Source of the DNA: Bin5 sp965116395
GTDB lineage: Bacteria > Chloroflexota > Anaerolineae > Caldilineales > Caldilineaceae
DNA length: 64,000 nt
Direction: 5' to 3'
Assembly (NCBI GenBank): GCA_965116395.1
Contig: OZ220684.1
Location: 1,488,001-1,552,000 of the forward strand
A program made the position numbers and the translations under genes. Every line of letters starts with the position of its first letter. Position 1 is the stretch's first letter. Shown piece after piece: positions 1 to 9,200 of the stretch. The notes under the pieces are model-generated. The model had not been told where the DNA came from, ran no database searches, and was given only the letters and a program-made list of their open reading frames with translations.

Positions 1-1251
1 GTTGCCGAGAACATTATACTGGGGCTGGATGACCCTTATTCTGCCGCTTCCGGGCGGGGACGCTTCAAACCCCTGCGGCTGGACATGCAGCGGGTGAAGC
101 GGCGTATTGCCGAGGTAAGCGAGCAGTATGATATGCACGTGGACCCGGAAGCGTTCGTGTGGCAGTTGAGCGTCGGCGAGCAGCAGCGGATCGAAATTTT
201 GAAGGCGCTGTACCGCGGGGCGGACATCTTGATTCTTGATGAACCGACAGCTGTTCTGACCCCGCAGGAGGCCGATGCGCTGGGCCAGACGATGCAGCGC
301 ATGGTGCAGGAGGGCAAGACGATCATCTTCATCAGCCATAAGCTGGACGAGGTGACCCGATTTGCCGACCGCGTGACGGTGCTGCGGCGAGGACAGGTGG
401 TTGCCACTGAGGATGTGACCGGCGAAACCAGCGCCGCGCATCTGGCCGAGCTGATGGTGGGGCGGACGGTCATCTTCCGCATTGACAAGGAGGAGCAGGA
501 GTTCGGCGATGTCTGTCTGGAGGTTGAAGAGATCTGCTGCCTGAACGATAAGCGGCTGCCTGCCCTGAGGGATGTTTCGCTGCAAATACGTAAGGGCGAG
601 ATTCTGGGCATCGCGGGTGTTGCCGGCAACGGGCAAAAGGAGTTGGCCGAAACGTTGACCGGTCTGCGACGGGCCACCAGCGGACGCTTTCGCCTGCTGG
701 GGCAGGATCTCACAAACCGGACCTCGCGCGCCATTATTGACGCCGGCATCGCCCACGTCCCGGAAAGCCGCATCCACGTGGGATCTGTCGGCTCGATGAA
801 TGTGGCCGACAACATCGCGCTCAAACATTACCGGGCAAGGCCGGGGCCGTTCCTGGATCGAGACCGCCTGGACAAGATGAGCACGGAGCTGGTGGACGAG
901 TTCAACGTGGACACGCCCGGCATCACGACCAATGCGGGCGCGCTCTCCGGCGGGAATTTGCAGAAGCTGATACTGGCCCGTGAACTGACGACGGACCCGA
1001 AGCTGATCATCGCGGCCCATCCGACACAGGGACTGGACGTGGGTGCGACCGAGGCGGTGCGCCAGCGGCTGCTCGAACAGCAGGGGGCCGGGGTTGCGGT
1101 TCTTTTGATCAGCGAAGACCTGGACGAGCTGTTCAGCCTGGCCGACCGCGTCGCCGTTCTCAACGGCGGGCGCGTGATGGGCGTCGTCGACATCGGCGCG
1201 GCCACCCGCGAGGAGATCGGGCTGATGATGGCCGGCGAACAGGCTGTTTGA
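1..1251 (+). CDS. Nucleoside/simple-sugar ABC transporter ATP-binding protein, duplicated NBD (5' end outside window)
   Basis: The reading frame is open from base 1, so the start lies upstream. What remains is the second half of the first nucleotide-binding domain (signature LSVGEQQRIEILKALYRG, Walker B with DEPTAVLTPQE) and a complete second domain (degenerate P-loop GVAGNGQKEL, signature LSGGNLQKLILAREL, then AAHPTQGLDVGA). Tandem ATPases with a weakened second P-loop are typical of the RbsA/YufO group that energises ribose or BmpA/PnrA-type nucleoside uptake. The DEPTAVLTPQE wording favours the nucleoside branch. Permease and binding-protein genes are not in the window and should lie upstream or elsewhere. 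Two small membrane-protein genes follow closely on the same strand. Confidence 0.9.
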   Translation, partial: VAENIILGLDDPYSAASGRGRFKPLRLDMQRVKRRIAEVSEQYDMHVDPEAFVWQLSVGEQQRIEILKALYRGADILILDEPTAVLTPQEADALGQTMQRMVQEGKTIIFISHKLDEVTRFADRVTVLRRGQVVATEDVTGETSAAHLAELMVGRTVIFRIDKEEQEFGDVCLEVEEICCLNDKRLPALRDVSLQIRKGEILGIAGVAGNGQKELAETLTGLRRATSGRFRLLGQDLTNRTSRAIIDAGIAHVPESRIHVGSVGSMNVADNIALKHYRARPGPFLDRDRLDKMSTELVDEFNVDTPGITTNAGALSGGNLQKLILARELTTDPKLIIAAHPTQGLDVGATEAVRQRLLEQQGAGVAVLLISEDLDELFSLADRVAVLNGGRVMGVVDIGAATREEIGLMMAGEQAV

Positions 1252-1269
1252 CCCACATACGGGATACGC

Positions 1270-1593
1270 ATGGATATTCTGTACAAAGTTGGCTCGGTCG
1301 CTCTTCTGCTGGTGGGTGTACTCTATCCGCTGGGCGCGATCTACATGATGATGAAGTTCCTCGGGCGCGAAGATTTGCCGCGCCCTTCCCCCGCCTATAT
1401 GATGCTCCACTTCGTTCTTATTGCGACCGTGCCTCTGGCCGGGATTCTGGGCGGATTTGCCGGGTTTGCGCCGACACTGTGGCAGAGCCAGGTCATCCGC
1501 ATGATCGTCTATGGCGCCGGCGTTCTCTCGGTGGTCGCGTTCGCGATGCTGCTCATCAGCAGCCGGGCGGGGCAACCTGACGGGAGTGAATAG
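1270..1593 (+). CDS. Small hydrophobic protein with three predicted membrane segments
   Basis: A 107-residue protein starting 18 bases after the transporter ATPase. Hydrophobic stretches lie at about residues 5-28, 46-68 and 78-98, separated by short charged loops. No conserved family is recognised. An overlapping frame at 1248-1580 is Arg/Ser-rich with no membrane character and is taken to be spurious. The close spacing suggests co-transcription with the ATPase, but a role in transport is only inferred from position. Confidence 0.6.
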   Translation: MDILYKVGSVALLLVGVLYPLGAIYMMMKFLGREDLPRPSPAYMMLHFVLIATVPLAGILGGFAGFAPTLWQSQVIRMIVYGAGVLSVVAFAMLLISSRAGQPDGSE

Positions 1594-1631
1594 TGCATGG
1601 CGGAGAGTAGGAACTACCCGCCATCAATCTG

Positions 1632-2054
1632 ATGACTGAAGCCCCGGTCTACCTTCCCCGAATGACATACCGCCTGTTCGCCTTGGGCGGCGCGGTGGTG
1701 GCGTTGCTTTTCCTGCGGGAAATCCTCATCGGATTCAGCCTGTCGGTCCTCTTCTATCTACTGGCGTCGATCGGGTTCACGGTCATCTATGTGCGCTGGA
1801 CGCTGATGCGGTTGGCGTTGACCGCCGCAGGTTTGACGGTGCGCGCGCCGTTGCAGGACCCTCTGCATATTCAGTTCCGCCAGATGATCACCTGTGACGA
1901 GGCCGGCCGCTTTGCGCCGGGGCTGAGCCTTGTCTACTGGCCCATCACCACTGACGGCATCGTAGAAACGGACGTCCCGCGGACGATTTTTCTGCCGGCG
2001 GTGGCGCGGCAGGAGAAGCTGCTGGCTGCCCTGCAGGATGGGATACCTGACTAG
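1632..2054 (+). CDS. Membrane protein with PH-like cytoplasmic domain
   Basis: A 140-residue protein with a hydrophobic hairpin at about residues 14-55, followed by a soluble beta-rich part of about 80 residues. The pattern WTLMRLALTAAGLTVRAPLQ followed by IQFRQMITCDE resembles bacterial PH-domain (bPH) membrane proteins, where the first strand of the domain follows directly from the membrane. The family call is tentative. It is the third gene in a same-strand run from the ABC ATPase. No clear ribosome binding site was seen ahead of its ATG. Confidence 0.55.
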   Translation: MTEAPVYLPRMTYRLFALGGAVVALLFLREILIGFSLSVLFYLLASIGFTVIYVRWTLMRLALTAAGLTVRAPLQDPLHIQFRQMITCDEAGRFAPGLSLVYWPITTDGIVETDVPRTIFLPAVARQEKLLAALQDGIPD

Positions 2055-2080
2055 CGCGAAGGCCGTTTAGTTATGGGGGC

Positions 2081-3256
2081 TTGAACAGAGTGGCGTCAGA
2101 GCAGCCGAAGGTGTTGTTTGTGACCGGCGAATATCCGCCGATGGTGGGCGGTGTCGGCAGGTTCACGGCCGAGCTGGCAAGCGCATTGCAGGCGCAGGGC
2201 GCGCAGAGCGCGATTCTGACCGACGAACAGGTGACGGCGTCGGCGGGAACGGAAGCAGTTCGGATTCTTCCGGGGCGCGGCAGCTGGGGCTGGGGGATCC
2301 TGTCCGATATCCCTGCCCGCGCCCACGCTGCCGGCGCAGAATGGGTCCACGTTCAGTACCAGACTGCCGCTTACGGAATGCACCCGGCCATCAATGCGCT
2401 TCCCTACTTCCTGCGGCGGCATGGTCTGCGCGCGGCCTGGACATATCACGATCTGCGGGTTCCCTATCTCTTCCCTAAGGCCGGCGCGCGCCTGCGCAAT
2501 TGGGTTACGCGCCTGCCGCTGCGCGCCGCGGATGCGGTTGTGGTTACGAATCAGAGTGATTGGGAATCGGTGCAAGGGCAGGTGCAGCGCGGCCAGCTTC
2601 ACCGGATTCCGATCGGCAGCGACATCGAGAGCCGGCAGTTTTCGGCAGAGGAGCGGGTCCAGCGCCGGGCGGCGCGCGGATACGGCAGCGAGCAGCTTGT
2701 GCTGGGTTACTTCGGCTTTCTCAACGCGAGCAAAGGCGGGCTGACTCTTATCGAGACTGTGGCGTCGCTGGCAGGTGAGGGCAGGGATGTTCATCTGCTG
2801 ATGATCGGTGAACGGGTAGGGGCGAGCGACGAGACGAACTTCAGGTATTTGCAACGGGTCGAGGCAGCCATCGCTGAGCATGGGCTGGACAGCCGCGTGC
2901 AGTGGACGGGCCACCAATCGGATGCTGAGGTCGCGGCCGACTTTGACGCTATCGACGTGTTGGTGATGCCGTATGAGGATGGCATGAGCATGCGGCGCAG
3001 CACGCTGACAGCAGCCTTGGCCAACGGCTGCGCGATCGTAACTACGCATCCGCAAGACCCGACGCCGGAGCTGGTGGCGGACTCCGATCTGCTGCTGGTT
3101 CCGCCAAGAGACCCGGCGGCGACCGCGGCGGCGGTGCGGCGAATCGCCGCGGACCCGCGCCTGGCGGAGAGCCTGCGCGCCAATGCACGCAAGGCGGCTC
3201 GTCAGTTCAGTTGGGAAGTGATCGCGGCGCGGCATCTGGAGATGTACTTCGCTTAG
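2081..3256 (+). CDS. Glycosyltransferase family 4
   Basis: A 391-residue GT-B fold glycosyltransferase. The N-terminal acceptor domain begins with KVLFVTGEYPPMVGGVGRF, the usual GT4 opening with a glycine-rich loop. The C-terminal nucleotide-sugar domain has LGYFGFLNASKGG, LLMIGERVG and the acidic loop VLVMPYEDGMSMRRSTLTAA, which takes the place of the family's EGFGLVxLEA region. The start used is TTG at 2081 behind a GGGGG stretch. GTG at 2090 is the alternative. The donor and acceptor sugars cannot be told. It is the last gene before a structured repeat, and a short GGCGAA/TTCGCC inverted repeat overlaps its stop (3255-3270). Confidence 0.88.
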   Translation: MNRVASEQPKVLFVTGEYPPMVGGVGRFTAELASALQAQGAQSAILTDEQVTASAGTEAVRILPGRGSWGWGILSDIPARAHAAGAEWVHVQYQTAAYGMHPAINALPYFLRRHGLRAAWTYHDLRVPYLFPKAGARLRNWVTRLPLRAADAVVVTNQSDWESVQGQVQRGQLHRIPIGSDIESRQFSAEERVQRRAARGYGSEQLVLGYFGFLNASKGGLTLIETVASLAGEGRDVHLLMIGERVGASDETNFRYLQRVEAAIAEHGLDSRVQWTGHQSDAEVAADFDAIDVLVMPYEDGMSMRRSTLTAALANGCAIVTTHPQDPTPELVADSDLLLVPPRDPAATAAAVRRIAADPRLAESLRANARKAARQFSWEVIAARHLEMYFA

Positions 3257-3714
3257 GCGAATTTTCGCCTGGTCTCGTAGCTACTTAGCGATATACAGTG
3301 CCGGTCGTGGCCAGCCCTTCATCATCGCCGCCATACAGACTATCTGATTGCGTATGCGGTTGTCCGCGGCCAGGTTGCTGAAGCCGCGCGGCTGTGATGA
3401 AGACGTAAGGTGGCTGAGGCATGGTTTTGGAGGGGGGCGTTGCGGGGGCGCAGCCCCTGCACAAGGGAGGGCCGAAGGCCCGACCGCCAAACTGCAGTGG
3501 TTAGTGGTCAGTGGATGGTTGCAGGGGATTGGAACGAGAATCTACCAGGGTATGGTTGCTACCAAAAAAATTCGAGAGCTCACCCCCATTTGGGGCTGCG
3601 CAGCTTCTTTCCCGCCCGTTGACCCGCCTTTGGACGCGTTGTACACTGTCTGCATCCTTAAGATTTGCAGAACTTCTAGCCATTGATAACGAGCGATTGC
3701 AGGGAGGCCAACTG
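3257..3714. other. Intergenic stretch with dispersed repeat copy 1 and a heptamer tandem repeat
   Basis: It contains repeat copy 1 (3277-3491) and three tandem AGTGGTY-like heptamers (3496-3516). The remaining 200 bases before the aldo/keto reductase hold no gene I can support. An in-frame upward extension of that gene has no family-like sequence. Confidence 0.6.
3277..3491 (+). repeat. Dispersed structured repeat, copy 1
   Basis: One of four related elements of about 215 bases (others at 39355, 40573 and 54800, all in the same orientation). The most conserved part is the 3' third. Hairpin 1 has arms TGCGGGGGC (3441-3449) and GCCCCTGCA (3453-3461), a 9-bp stem with one G-U pair and loop GCA. 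Hairpin 2 has arms GGGCC (3469-3473) and GGCCC (3477-3481) with loop GAA. The 5' two thirds is less conserved, with words such as CAGCCCTTCATC and CGCATGCGGTTG-like shared between copies. Confidence 0.85.
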
Positions 3715-4692
3715 ATGGAATATCGCGCATTTGGACGTACCGGAATGGACGTATCCGCAATCGGGTTCGGCTGCTGGGAGATCGGCGGCGGGTACGGACA
3801 CTTTGACGAAAGCGACGTTTTCAAGGCGGTGCAACGGGCACTCGATCTGGGGATTAATCTCTTTGACACGGCCGAGGGCTACGGGTTTGGCCAGTCCGAA
3901 GAGATCCTGGGCAAGGCACTGGGGACGCGGCGTGATGAGGCTATTGTTGTCACCAAGTTCGGCATATTACAGGATGACGGCAAATGGTACCGCGATAGCA
4001 GCCGTGAGTCGGCGCTGGCGGCCATTGACCGCAGCCTCAAGGCGTTGGGGACCGACTACGTCGACGTGTATCTGATCCACTGGCCGGATAAGGATGTGCC
4101 ATTGGAGGAGTCGATGGGGGCGCTGGAGGAGATCGTGCAGGCGGGGAAGGCCCGCTTTGTCGGCGTTTCCAACTTCCGCCCGGACCAGATCGAGACCTGT
4201 ATGGAGACGCGGCGGGTGGACATCACCCAGTATGGATACCATATGTTCGATCGCCGGCTGGAGCGCGAGGTCTTCCCGACGATTGCGGAGCATGGCATCG
4301 GTCTGATGACGTACGGTTCGCTGGCGCATGGTCTGTTGACGGGGACGTTCACTGCCGACACGACTTTCGACGAAAGTGACTGGCGCTCCAATGGGACGGC
4401 CTTCAACATCCCGCTGTTTACTGAGGAGGTCTTTGCCAGGAACGTGGCTGCGGTTAATGACCTCAAGCCGATCGCTGCCCGGCACGGCAAGACGATGGCG
4501 CAACTTGCGCTGCGCTGGGCGCTGAGGAATCCGGTGGTAAGTGTGGCGCTGATCGGGTTCCGCCGGCCCGAGGAGGTCGAGGAAAACGTCGCCGGTCTCG
4601 ACTTGACACTTGATCAGGAGACGTTGGACGAGATAGAGGCGGTGTTCGCCAAGCACAGTGTGGATACGGCGCCAGCGGCTTGGGTGGAGTGA
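3715..4692 (+). CDS. Aldo/keto reductase
   Basis: A 325-residue NAD(P)H-dependent aldo/keto reductase. The ATG at 3715 is preceded by GGGAGG and starts with the family's typical MEYRAFGRTGMDVSAIGFG. The catalytic set is visible: Asp and Tyr in NLFDTAEGYGFGQSE, Lys in VVTKFGI and His in VDVYLIHWPD. GVSNFRPDQIE and the C-terminal ALIGFRRPEEVEENV complete the barrel and cofactor site. It is close to the group acting on sugars or aldehydes with unknown natural substrate. It stands alone after a repeat and is followed 86 bases later by a PhyH dioxygenase gene on the same strand. Confidence 0.92.
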   Translation: MEYRAFGRTGMDVSAIGFGCWEIGGGYGHFDESDVFKAVQRALDLGINLFDTAEGYGFGQSEEILGKALGTRRDEAIVVTKFGILQDDGKWYRDSSRESALAAIDRSLKALGTDYVDVYLIHWPDKDVPLEESMGALEEIVQAGKARFVGVSNFRPDQIETCMETRRVDITQYGYHMFDRRLEREVFPTIAEHGIGLMTYGSLAHGLLTGTFTADTTFDESDWRSNGTAFNIPLFTEEVFARNVAAVNDLKPIAARHGKTMAQLALRWALRNPVVSVALIGFRRPEEVEENVAGLDLTLDQETLDEIEAVFAKHSVDTAPAAWVE

Positions 4693-4778
4693 TGATCGCA
4701 TGGCGGTCGGTGTGGCTACATCAATAGGGGCCTGAAATCGTTGCCGATTTCGGTGTCATAGGGAAAGGATAATTTCGC

Positions 4779-5573
4779 ATGGCAATCCCGCGCCTGCGCT
4801 TTCTGTCTGAGGAACAGGTGAAGCAGTTCAAGCTCAACGGCTTTCTGACGGTAGAGGACGTTCTCTGCGCGGAAGAGGTGGCGGCTCTGGCTGCGCACAC
4901 CGATCTGATCGCGGCGGGCAAGGTTGAACAGATCCCGGAGACGAGCATTCAACTAGAGAAGGTGTTTCGCGAAGGCGAACGTGAAGTTGACGATCAGGTG
5001 CTGGCAGTGCGTAAATTGTACAATCTGGCCGTCTATGACGAGTTCATGTGGGGCCATGCCACCCATCGTCGCATCGTCGACATCATCGCCGATCTGCTGG
5101 GCAGCGACAACATCAAGATGTACGGCGACCAGCTCTTTATGAAGGCGGCGGTGACGGGCACGGCGCAGCCCTGGCACCAGGATTCGGCGTCGTGGCGGGA
5201 CATTTTCCCGATGGACCTGGTGACGGCCTGGACGGCGATCGATCAGGCTACGGTTGAGAACGGCTGCTTGAATTTCGCCCCCGGCACGCACCGTTGGGGC
5301 ATGGTGCGGGGGGAGCAATTGTCCTGGTTCGTGGAGGATTTGGGGAGCGAACAGTGGCCGATCGTGCCGGCGCCGTTGAAGCCGGGCAGCATCAGTTTTC
5401 ATCATAGCCTGGTGCTGCATCAGAGTAATGCCAACCTGTCCGGGCAACGTCGGCGCGGCTATGCGGTGCACTATATGCGGGCGGCGTCGCAGCGGGATAT
5501 GTCGGTTATGGACGCGCCGAAGATGCCGCGGTTCAAGCAGGTACGGGGACGGTCGTTCGCGGGGCGTGTGTAG
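4779..5573 (+). CDS. Phytanoyl-CoA dioxygenase (PhyH) family protein
   Basis: A 264-residue Fe(II)/2-oxoglutarate dioxygenase. The metal-binding HxD is in PWHQDSASWRD and the distal His is in FHHSLVLHQSNANLSGQRRR, whose Arg is the likely 2-oxoglutarate ligand. The N-terminus (LSEEQVKQFKLNGFLTVEDV) is typical of the family. Such proteins hydroxylate small molecules or lipids. This one is not specific enough to assign a substrate. The helicase-PRTase gene starts only 17 bases after its stop, so read-through into that operon is possible. Confidence 0.9.
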   Translation: MAIPRLRFLSEEQVKQFKLNGFLTVEDVLCAEEVAALAAHTDLIAAGKVEQIPETSIQLEKVFREGEREVDDQVLAVRKLYNLAVYDEFMWGHATHRRIVDIIADLLGSDNIKMYGDQLFMKAAVTGTAQPWHQDSASWRDIFPMDLVTAWTAIDQATVENGCLNFAPGTHRWGMVRGEQLSWFVEDLGSEQWPIVPAPLKPGSISFHHSLVLHQSNANLSGQRRRGYAVHYMRAASQRDMSVMDAPKMPRFKQVRGRSFAGRV

Positions 5574-5590
5574 TTTTTGGGAATCATCAT

Positions 5591-7660
5591 ATGAAATTTG
5601 ATCGAAATCGTGCTCTGGAATTGCTGCGAAAAGGCACTGGTCTTCCTCAAGCAAACTTCCACGAAAATCAGGACAGGGCCATTCAACACGTTGTAGAAGT
5701 TGACGGCTCCCTGCTTGTAGTGCAAAAGACAGGCTGGGGCAAGAGCAACGTGTATTTCATCGCTACCAAATTGCTGCGGGAGCAAGGCGCCGGGCCGGCA
5801 CTGTTGATTTCGCCATTGCTGTCCCTAATGCGCAATCAGATCGATGCGGCCCGCCGCATGGGGGTGCGGGCCGAGACCATCAACTCAAGCAACAGGCAGG
5901 ATTGGAAGGAAATTATAGACAAGGTGCATCGAGACGAAGTAGATATCCTTCTGATATCTCCTGAACGCCTAGCCAATCCCGATTTCCTCAAGCATGTGCT
6001 AGGCGTTGTTGCACAACACATCGTGTTGTTGGTTGTAGACGAAGCCCATTGTATTTCTGACTGGGGCCATGATTTCCGACCCGACTACCGGCGCATCGAG
6101 CGCCTTGTGCGATTGTTTCCAGCCAATCTGAGATTATTGGCTACAACAGCCACCGCAAACAAACGCGTGATGACTGATCTTCAGGCGATTCTAGGGCCCA
6201 ATCTGCAAGTGTTGCGAGGCGATCTCAACCGTCCCAGTCTCACCTTGCAGACGATGAAAATGCCCAGCCAGACCCAGCGCATGGCATGGCTGGCCGATCA
6301 TCTACCCAAGGTGAGGGGAAGTGGGATCATCTACACTCTGACCATTGGTGACGCCGAACGATTGACAGCTTGGCTGAAACGTCGCATGTTGGACGTGGAA
6401 TCCTACCACGGTCAGATGAAAAACGAAGAACTTGAGCGACTGGAAGACTTACTTCTGGAGAACCGTGTAAAGGCCCTCGTGGCGACGGTAGCTTTGGGTA
6501 TGGGCTTTGACAAGCCGGACCTAGGATTTGTCATTCACTACCAGGTACCCGGTTCGGTCGTATCCTATTATCAACAGGTGGGGCGGGCCGGACGCGATGG
6601 CAACGATGCGTACGGCATTTTGCTTAGCGGCAGGGAAGATACAGATATCCTTGATTATTTCATCAGAAATAGCTTCCCAACACCTGTGGAAGTGGAAAAA
6701 ATCATTGATGCACTTGAGAGGACGACGGAAGGCCTGTCTACGCGCGAGATGGAAAACAAGGTCAATATAAGTCCTAAACGTTTGGAGAAGGCCATCAAGA
6801 TCATGGCGCTGGAATCTCCTGCACCTATTGCGAAACAAGGGCCAAAATGGCAGCTGACCCCTGCATCGCTCTCGGCTTCGTTTTGGGGGCGGATCAAGCG
6901 GCTGACGGATCTGCGCAAGGAAGAACAAAGGCAAATGCAGGCATACGTTTCGATGCCCCGAGGACACATGGAGTTTTTGATAGAGTCCCTAGATGGCGAT
7001 TCGGACAGAATTGGTCCATCTCGTTTACCTCCGCTTTCGGTAGTCACAGATCCTTTCTTAATGCAGGCTGCTGAGCGGTTTCTGCGCAACAACATGGGAA
7101 CGATAAAGCCTCGGAAAAGGTGGCCTTCCAGTATGGGCTTGTCCGAGTTCAGAGGCAACATCCCCCAGGAACTGCAGGCCTGTCCCGGTATGAGTTTGTG
7201 TGACTGGAATGATGGTGGCTGGGGATCTGAGGTCAGCCACGGAAAATACACAACCGGCCAGTTCTCCGATGATTTGGTGCAAGCCTGCGCCGACCTTGTA
7301 CGCAAGTGGACCCTTCATCCATTTCCCCAGTGGGTCACGTGTATTCCCTCGCGACGGAGCCCCGATCTTGTGCCGGATTTTGCCCGTCGTTTGGCCTTGG
7401 CATTGCAGCTTCCGTTCTACTCATCATTAGTTAAGGTGAGGGATCATCCTCCTCAAAAGGAAATGGCCAATTCTGCACACCAGTGTCGAAACCTGATCGG
7501 ATCCATGCAAACTGATATTCAGAATATACATCCCGGGCCAGTGCTGTTAGTGGACGATATAGTGGATTCAGGCTGGACGTTCACAATGGCTGCCTCACTA
7601 CTACGCCACGCGGGCAGTGGTGAGATATGGCCGCTAGCTTTAGCCGATACAAAGGGCTGA
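5591..7660 (+). CDS. RecQ-family ATP-dependent DNA helicase fused to a C-terminal phosphoribosyltransferase domain
   Basis: A 689-residue fusion. Residues 1-370 form a superfamily 2 RecQ helicase core: Walker A TGWGKS (47-52), DEAH (150-153) followed by CISDWGHDFRP, motif III TTAT (185-188), and motifs V/VI ATVALGMGFDKPD and QQVGRAGRDGND. The usual RecQ zinc-binding cysteines and HRDC domain are not seen. The C-terminus (about 570-689) is a ComF-like phosphoribosyltransferase: WVTCIPSRRSPDLV, then the PRPP loop VLLVDDIVDSGWT (651-663). The next gene is a DprA homologue 7 bases away. PRTase plus DprA is the pairing known in ShosTA anti-phage/toxin-antitoxin modules, so a defence role is inferred. 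Base composition is visibly more AT-rich than neighbouring genes, which suggests transfer. Confidence 0.9.
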   Translation: MKFDRNRALELLRKGTGLPQANFHENQDRAIQHVVEVDGSLLVVQKTGWGKSNVYFIATKLLREQGAGPALLISPLLSLMRNQIDAARRMGVRAETINSSNRQDWKEIIDKVHRDEVDILLISPERLANPDFLKHVLGVVAQHIVLLVVDEAHCISDWGHDFRPDYRRIERLVRLFPANLRLLATTATANKRVMTDLQAILGPNLQVLRGDLNRPSLTLQTMKMPSQTQRMAWLADHLPKVRGSGIIYTLTIGDAERLTAWLKRRMLDVESYHGQMKNEELERLEDLLLENRVKALVATVALGMGFDKPDLGFVIHYQVPGSVVSYYQQVGRAGRDGNDAYGILLSGREDTDILDYFIRNSFPTPVEVEKIIDALERTTEGLSTREMENKVNISPKRLEKAIKIMALESPAPIAKQGPKWQLTPASLSASFWGRIKRLTDLRKEEQRQMQAYVSMPRGHMEFLIESLDGDSDRIGPSRLPPLSVVTDPFLMQAAERFLRNNMGTIKPRKRWPSSMGLSEFRGNIPQELQACPGMSLCDWNDGGWGSEVSHGKYTTGQFSDDLVQACADLVRKWTLHPFPQWVTCIPSRRSPDLVPDFARRLALALQLPFYSSLVKVRDHPPQKEMANSAHQCRNLIGSMQTDIQNIHPGPVLLVDDIVDSGWTFTMAASLLRHAGSGEIWPLALADTKG

Positions 7661-7667
7661 GTACGTT

Positions 7668-9104
7668 ATGACGAACATCTCTGCGAATACCCAGGCCATC
7701 CTGATGCTGGTGTCGCCGCTTATGGCGGGCGGATCAACCGAAAGGAAGCTTCTCCTTACCCACCGTGAATACACTAAATTGGTTAAGGCTTTACAACAGT
7801 TAGACTGTCAGCCCGCCGATCTGATTGAAAGGGAGAAGGTTTCGGACATCCTGAAGTCGCTGGAGAAACACCAGTTCGACCAAGAACGTCTCAGTCGGTT
7901 GCTGGGTCGGGGAATGCAGTTGGGACTGGCGCTAGAACACTGGCAGCAGCGCTGCATTCAGGTCATCAGCCGTGCGGACGACTTGTACCCCCAGCGCCTT
8001 AAGAAGACTTTACAGCACAAAGCCCCTGCATTACTTTATGTTTGTGGTGACATCGACCTGTTGAATAGTGGTGGCCTGGCGGTAGTGGGCTCGCGACACG
8101 TGGATGCCGACCTCCTCAACTATGCACGCTGCGTGGGCGAAATAGCGGCTGGCGCCGACTGCACTATTGTATCAGGGGGCGCCAAGGGGATCGATCAGGC
8201 GGCGATGCAAGGAGCCGTCGCAGCAGGGGGTAGTGTCATTGGCGTGGTGGCCAACAGTCTGGAAACTGCCGTAATTCACAGCCGGAATGAACTGATGAAC
8301 AACAGGTTGCTTTTGTGTTCTCCCTTCGACCCCGCAGTGCGCTTCCAGGTGTGGCAAGCCATGGACCGGAACAAACTGATATATGCTTTTTCTGACGCTG
8401 GGCTGGTCGTTGAGTCCGATATGGGAAAAGGGGGCACATGGCAGGGAGCCGTGGAACAGATTCAAAAATTAAAGGTGGTTCCGTTGTATACGCGCATGTC
8501 AGGTCCTGATTCCGCTGGGTTGAAAGAGTTACGCAAGCTGGGGGCACAAGGTTGGCCGGAATTCGACAACGCGGAGAAGCTGCGCGAGTTCATTCAAGCA
8601 AACAGAGAACTTGACAACGACACTAAACTCCCTCTTTTCAGCCAGCCGATCGCAGCGGAAACCGATAGTCCCGTTGAAATCGTTACCCAACCTTTCGCAG
8701 AGGTTCTTGCTGACTCGCCTGACCGCCCGGACGCACTGACCGTGGCTGAACCCGGAACAGATTCCGACTCATATGGTTCTCCCACGCCACTTCCAAATGG
8801 GCAGGAAAAAACACGGCAGGCGCAGGACCTGACATGGAAAGACAAGCTTTTTCAACATGTGGAAGAGATAATTCTGCAAATACTCAAGGAACAGGGTCCC
8901 CTGACACGTGATGAAGTGGCAGTGCGTCTGGACACCGCGAAGGGACAGACTGGTTCGTGGTTGAAGTATCTGGTGGACTCGGACAAAGTCGAAAAACTGC
9001 CCAAGTCGACTCGTTTCCAGATTAAGAAGGGTGAGCAACTGTCTTTCTCACGCCCGCGCGACGAATCCGCCGGTTCTTCCATTTCCCCGGATGCAGAGCA
9101 ATAG
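7668..9104 (+). CDS. DprA/Smf-like (SLOG fold) protein with C-terminal winged-helix domain
   Basis: A 478-residue protein. The Rossmann-like DprA core spans about residues 98-310, with GSR (141-143), SGGAKGID (169-176) and RNKLIYAFSDAGLVVES (234-250) followed by GKGGTWQGA. These are the nucleotide/ssDNA-binding elements of the family. The classical GIDxxAH has Met in place of His (QAAMQGA). After a low-complexity linker (about 320-385) comes a winged-helix-like segment, LKEQGPLTRDEVAVRLD to RFQIKKGEQ. Canonical DprA loads RecA during transformation. Here the immediate partner is a RecQ-PRTase fusion, so the protein is better read as the ShosA-type partner of a defence or toxin-antitoxin pair. 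No competence genes are nearby. Confidence 0.88.
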   Translation: MTNISANTQAILMLVSPLMAGGSTERKLLLTHREYTKLVKALQQLDCQPADLIEREKVSDILKSLEKHQFDQERLSRLLGRGMQLGLALEHWQQRCIQVISRADDLYPQRLKKTLQHKAPALLYVCGDIDLLNSGGLAVVGSRHVDADLLNYARCVGEIAAGADCTIVSGGAKGIDQAAMQGAVAAGGSVIGVVANSLETAVIHSRNELMNNRLLLCSPFDPAVRFQVWQAMDRNKLIYAFSDAGLVVESDMGKGGTWQGAVEQIQKLKVVPLYTRMSGPDSAGLKELRKLGAQGWPEFDNAEKLREFIQANRELDNDTKLPLFSQPIAAETDSPVEIVTQPFAEVLADSPDRPDALTVAEPGTDSDSYGSPTPLPNGQEKTRQAQDLTWKDKLFQHVEEIILQILKEQGPLTRDEVAVRLDTAKGQTGSWLKYLVDSDKVEKLPKSTRFQIKKGEQLSFSRPRDESAGSSISPDAEQ

Positions 9105-9200
9105 TCCTTGCAAGGTGCGTACTCCGATGGCAGGTTCAGCACTATTCGCTCTCGAAACCTGACAAACGAAGAGAAGGTACACTGTGGAAAACGTAATGCC

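Noticed and set aside
1248..1580. 110-codon plus-strand frame overlapping the small membrane protein gene
   Set aside because: The overlapping frame at 1270 has clear membrane-segment periodicity, while this one is Arg/Ser-rich and lacks a good start context.
2096..3235. Long minus-strand frame (379 codons) opposite the GT4 glycosyltransferase
   Set aside because: It is Arg/His/Ala-rich without family motifs and fully overlaps a clear GT4 gene. Long antisense frames are common in GC-rich DNA.
3511..3714. N-terminal extension of the aldo/keto reductase by 68 residues
   Set aside because: The family N-terminus begins exactly at the ATG at 3715, which has a good ribosome binding site. The upstream part is intergenic repeat sequence.
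7668..9104. DprA homologue read as a natural-transformation protein
   Set aside because: No competence genes are nearby, the partner is a RecQ-PRTase fusion seven bases away, and a key His of the classical motif is Met. A defence-type role fits better.
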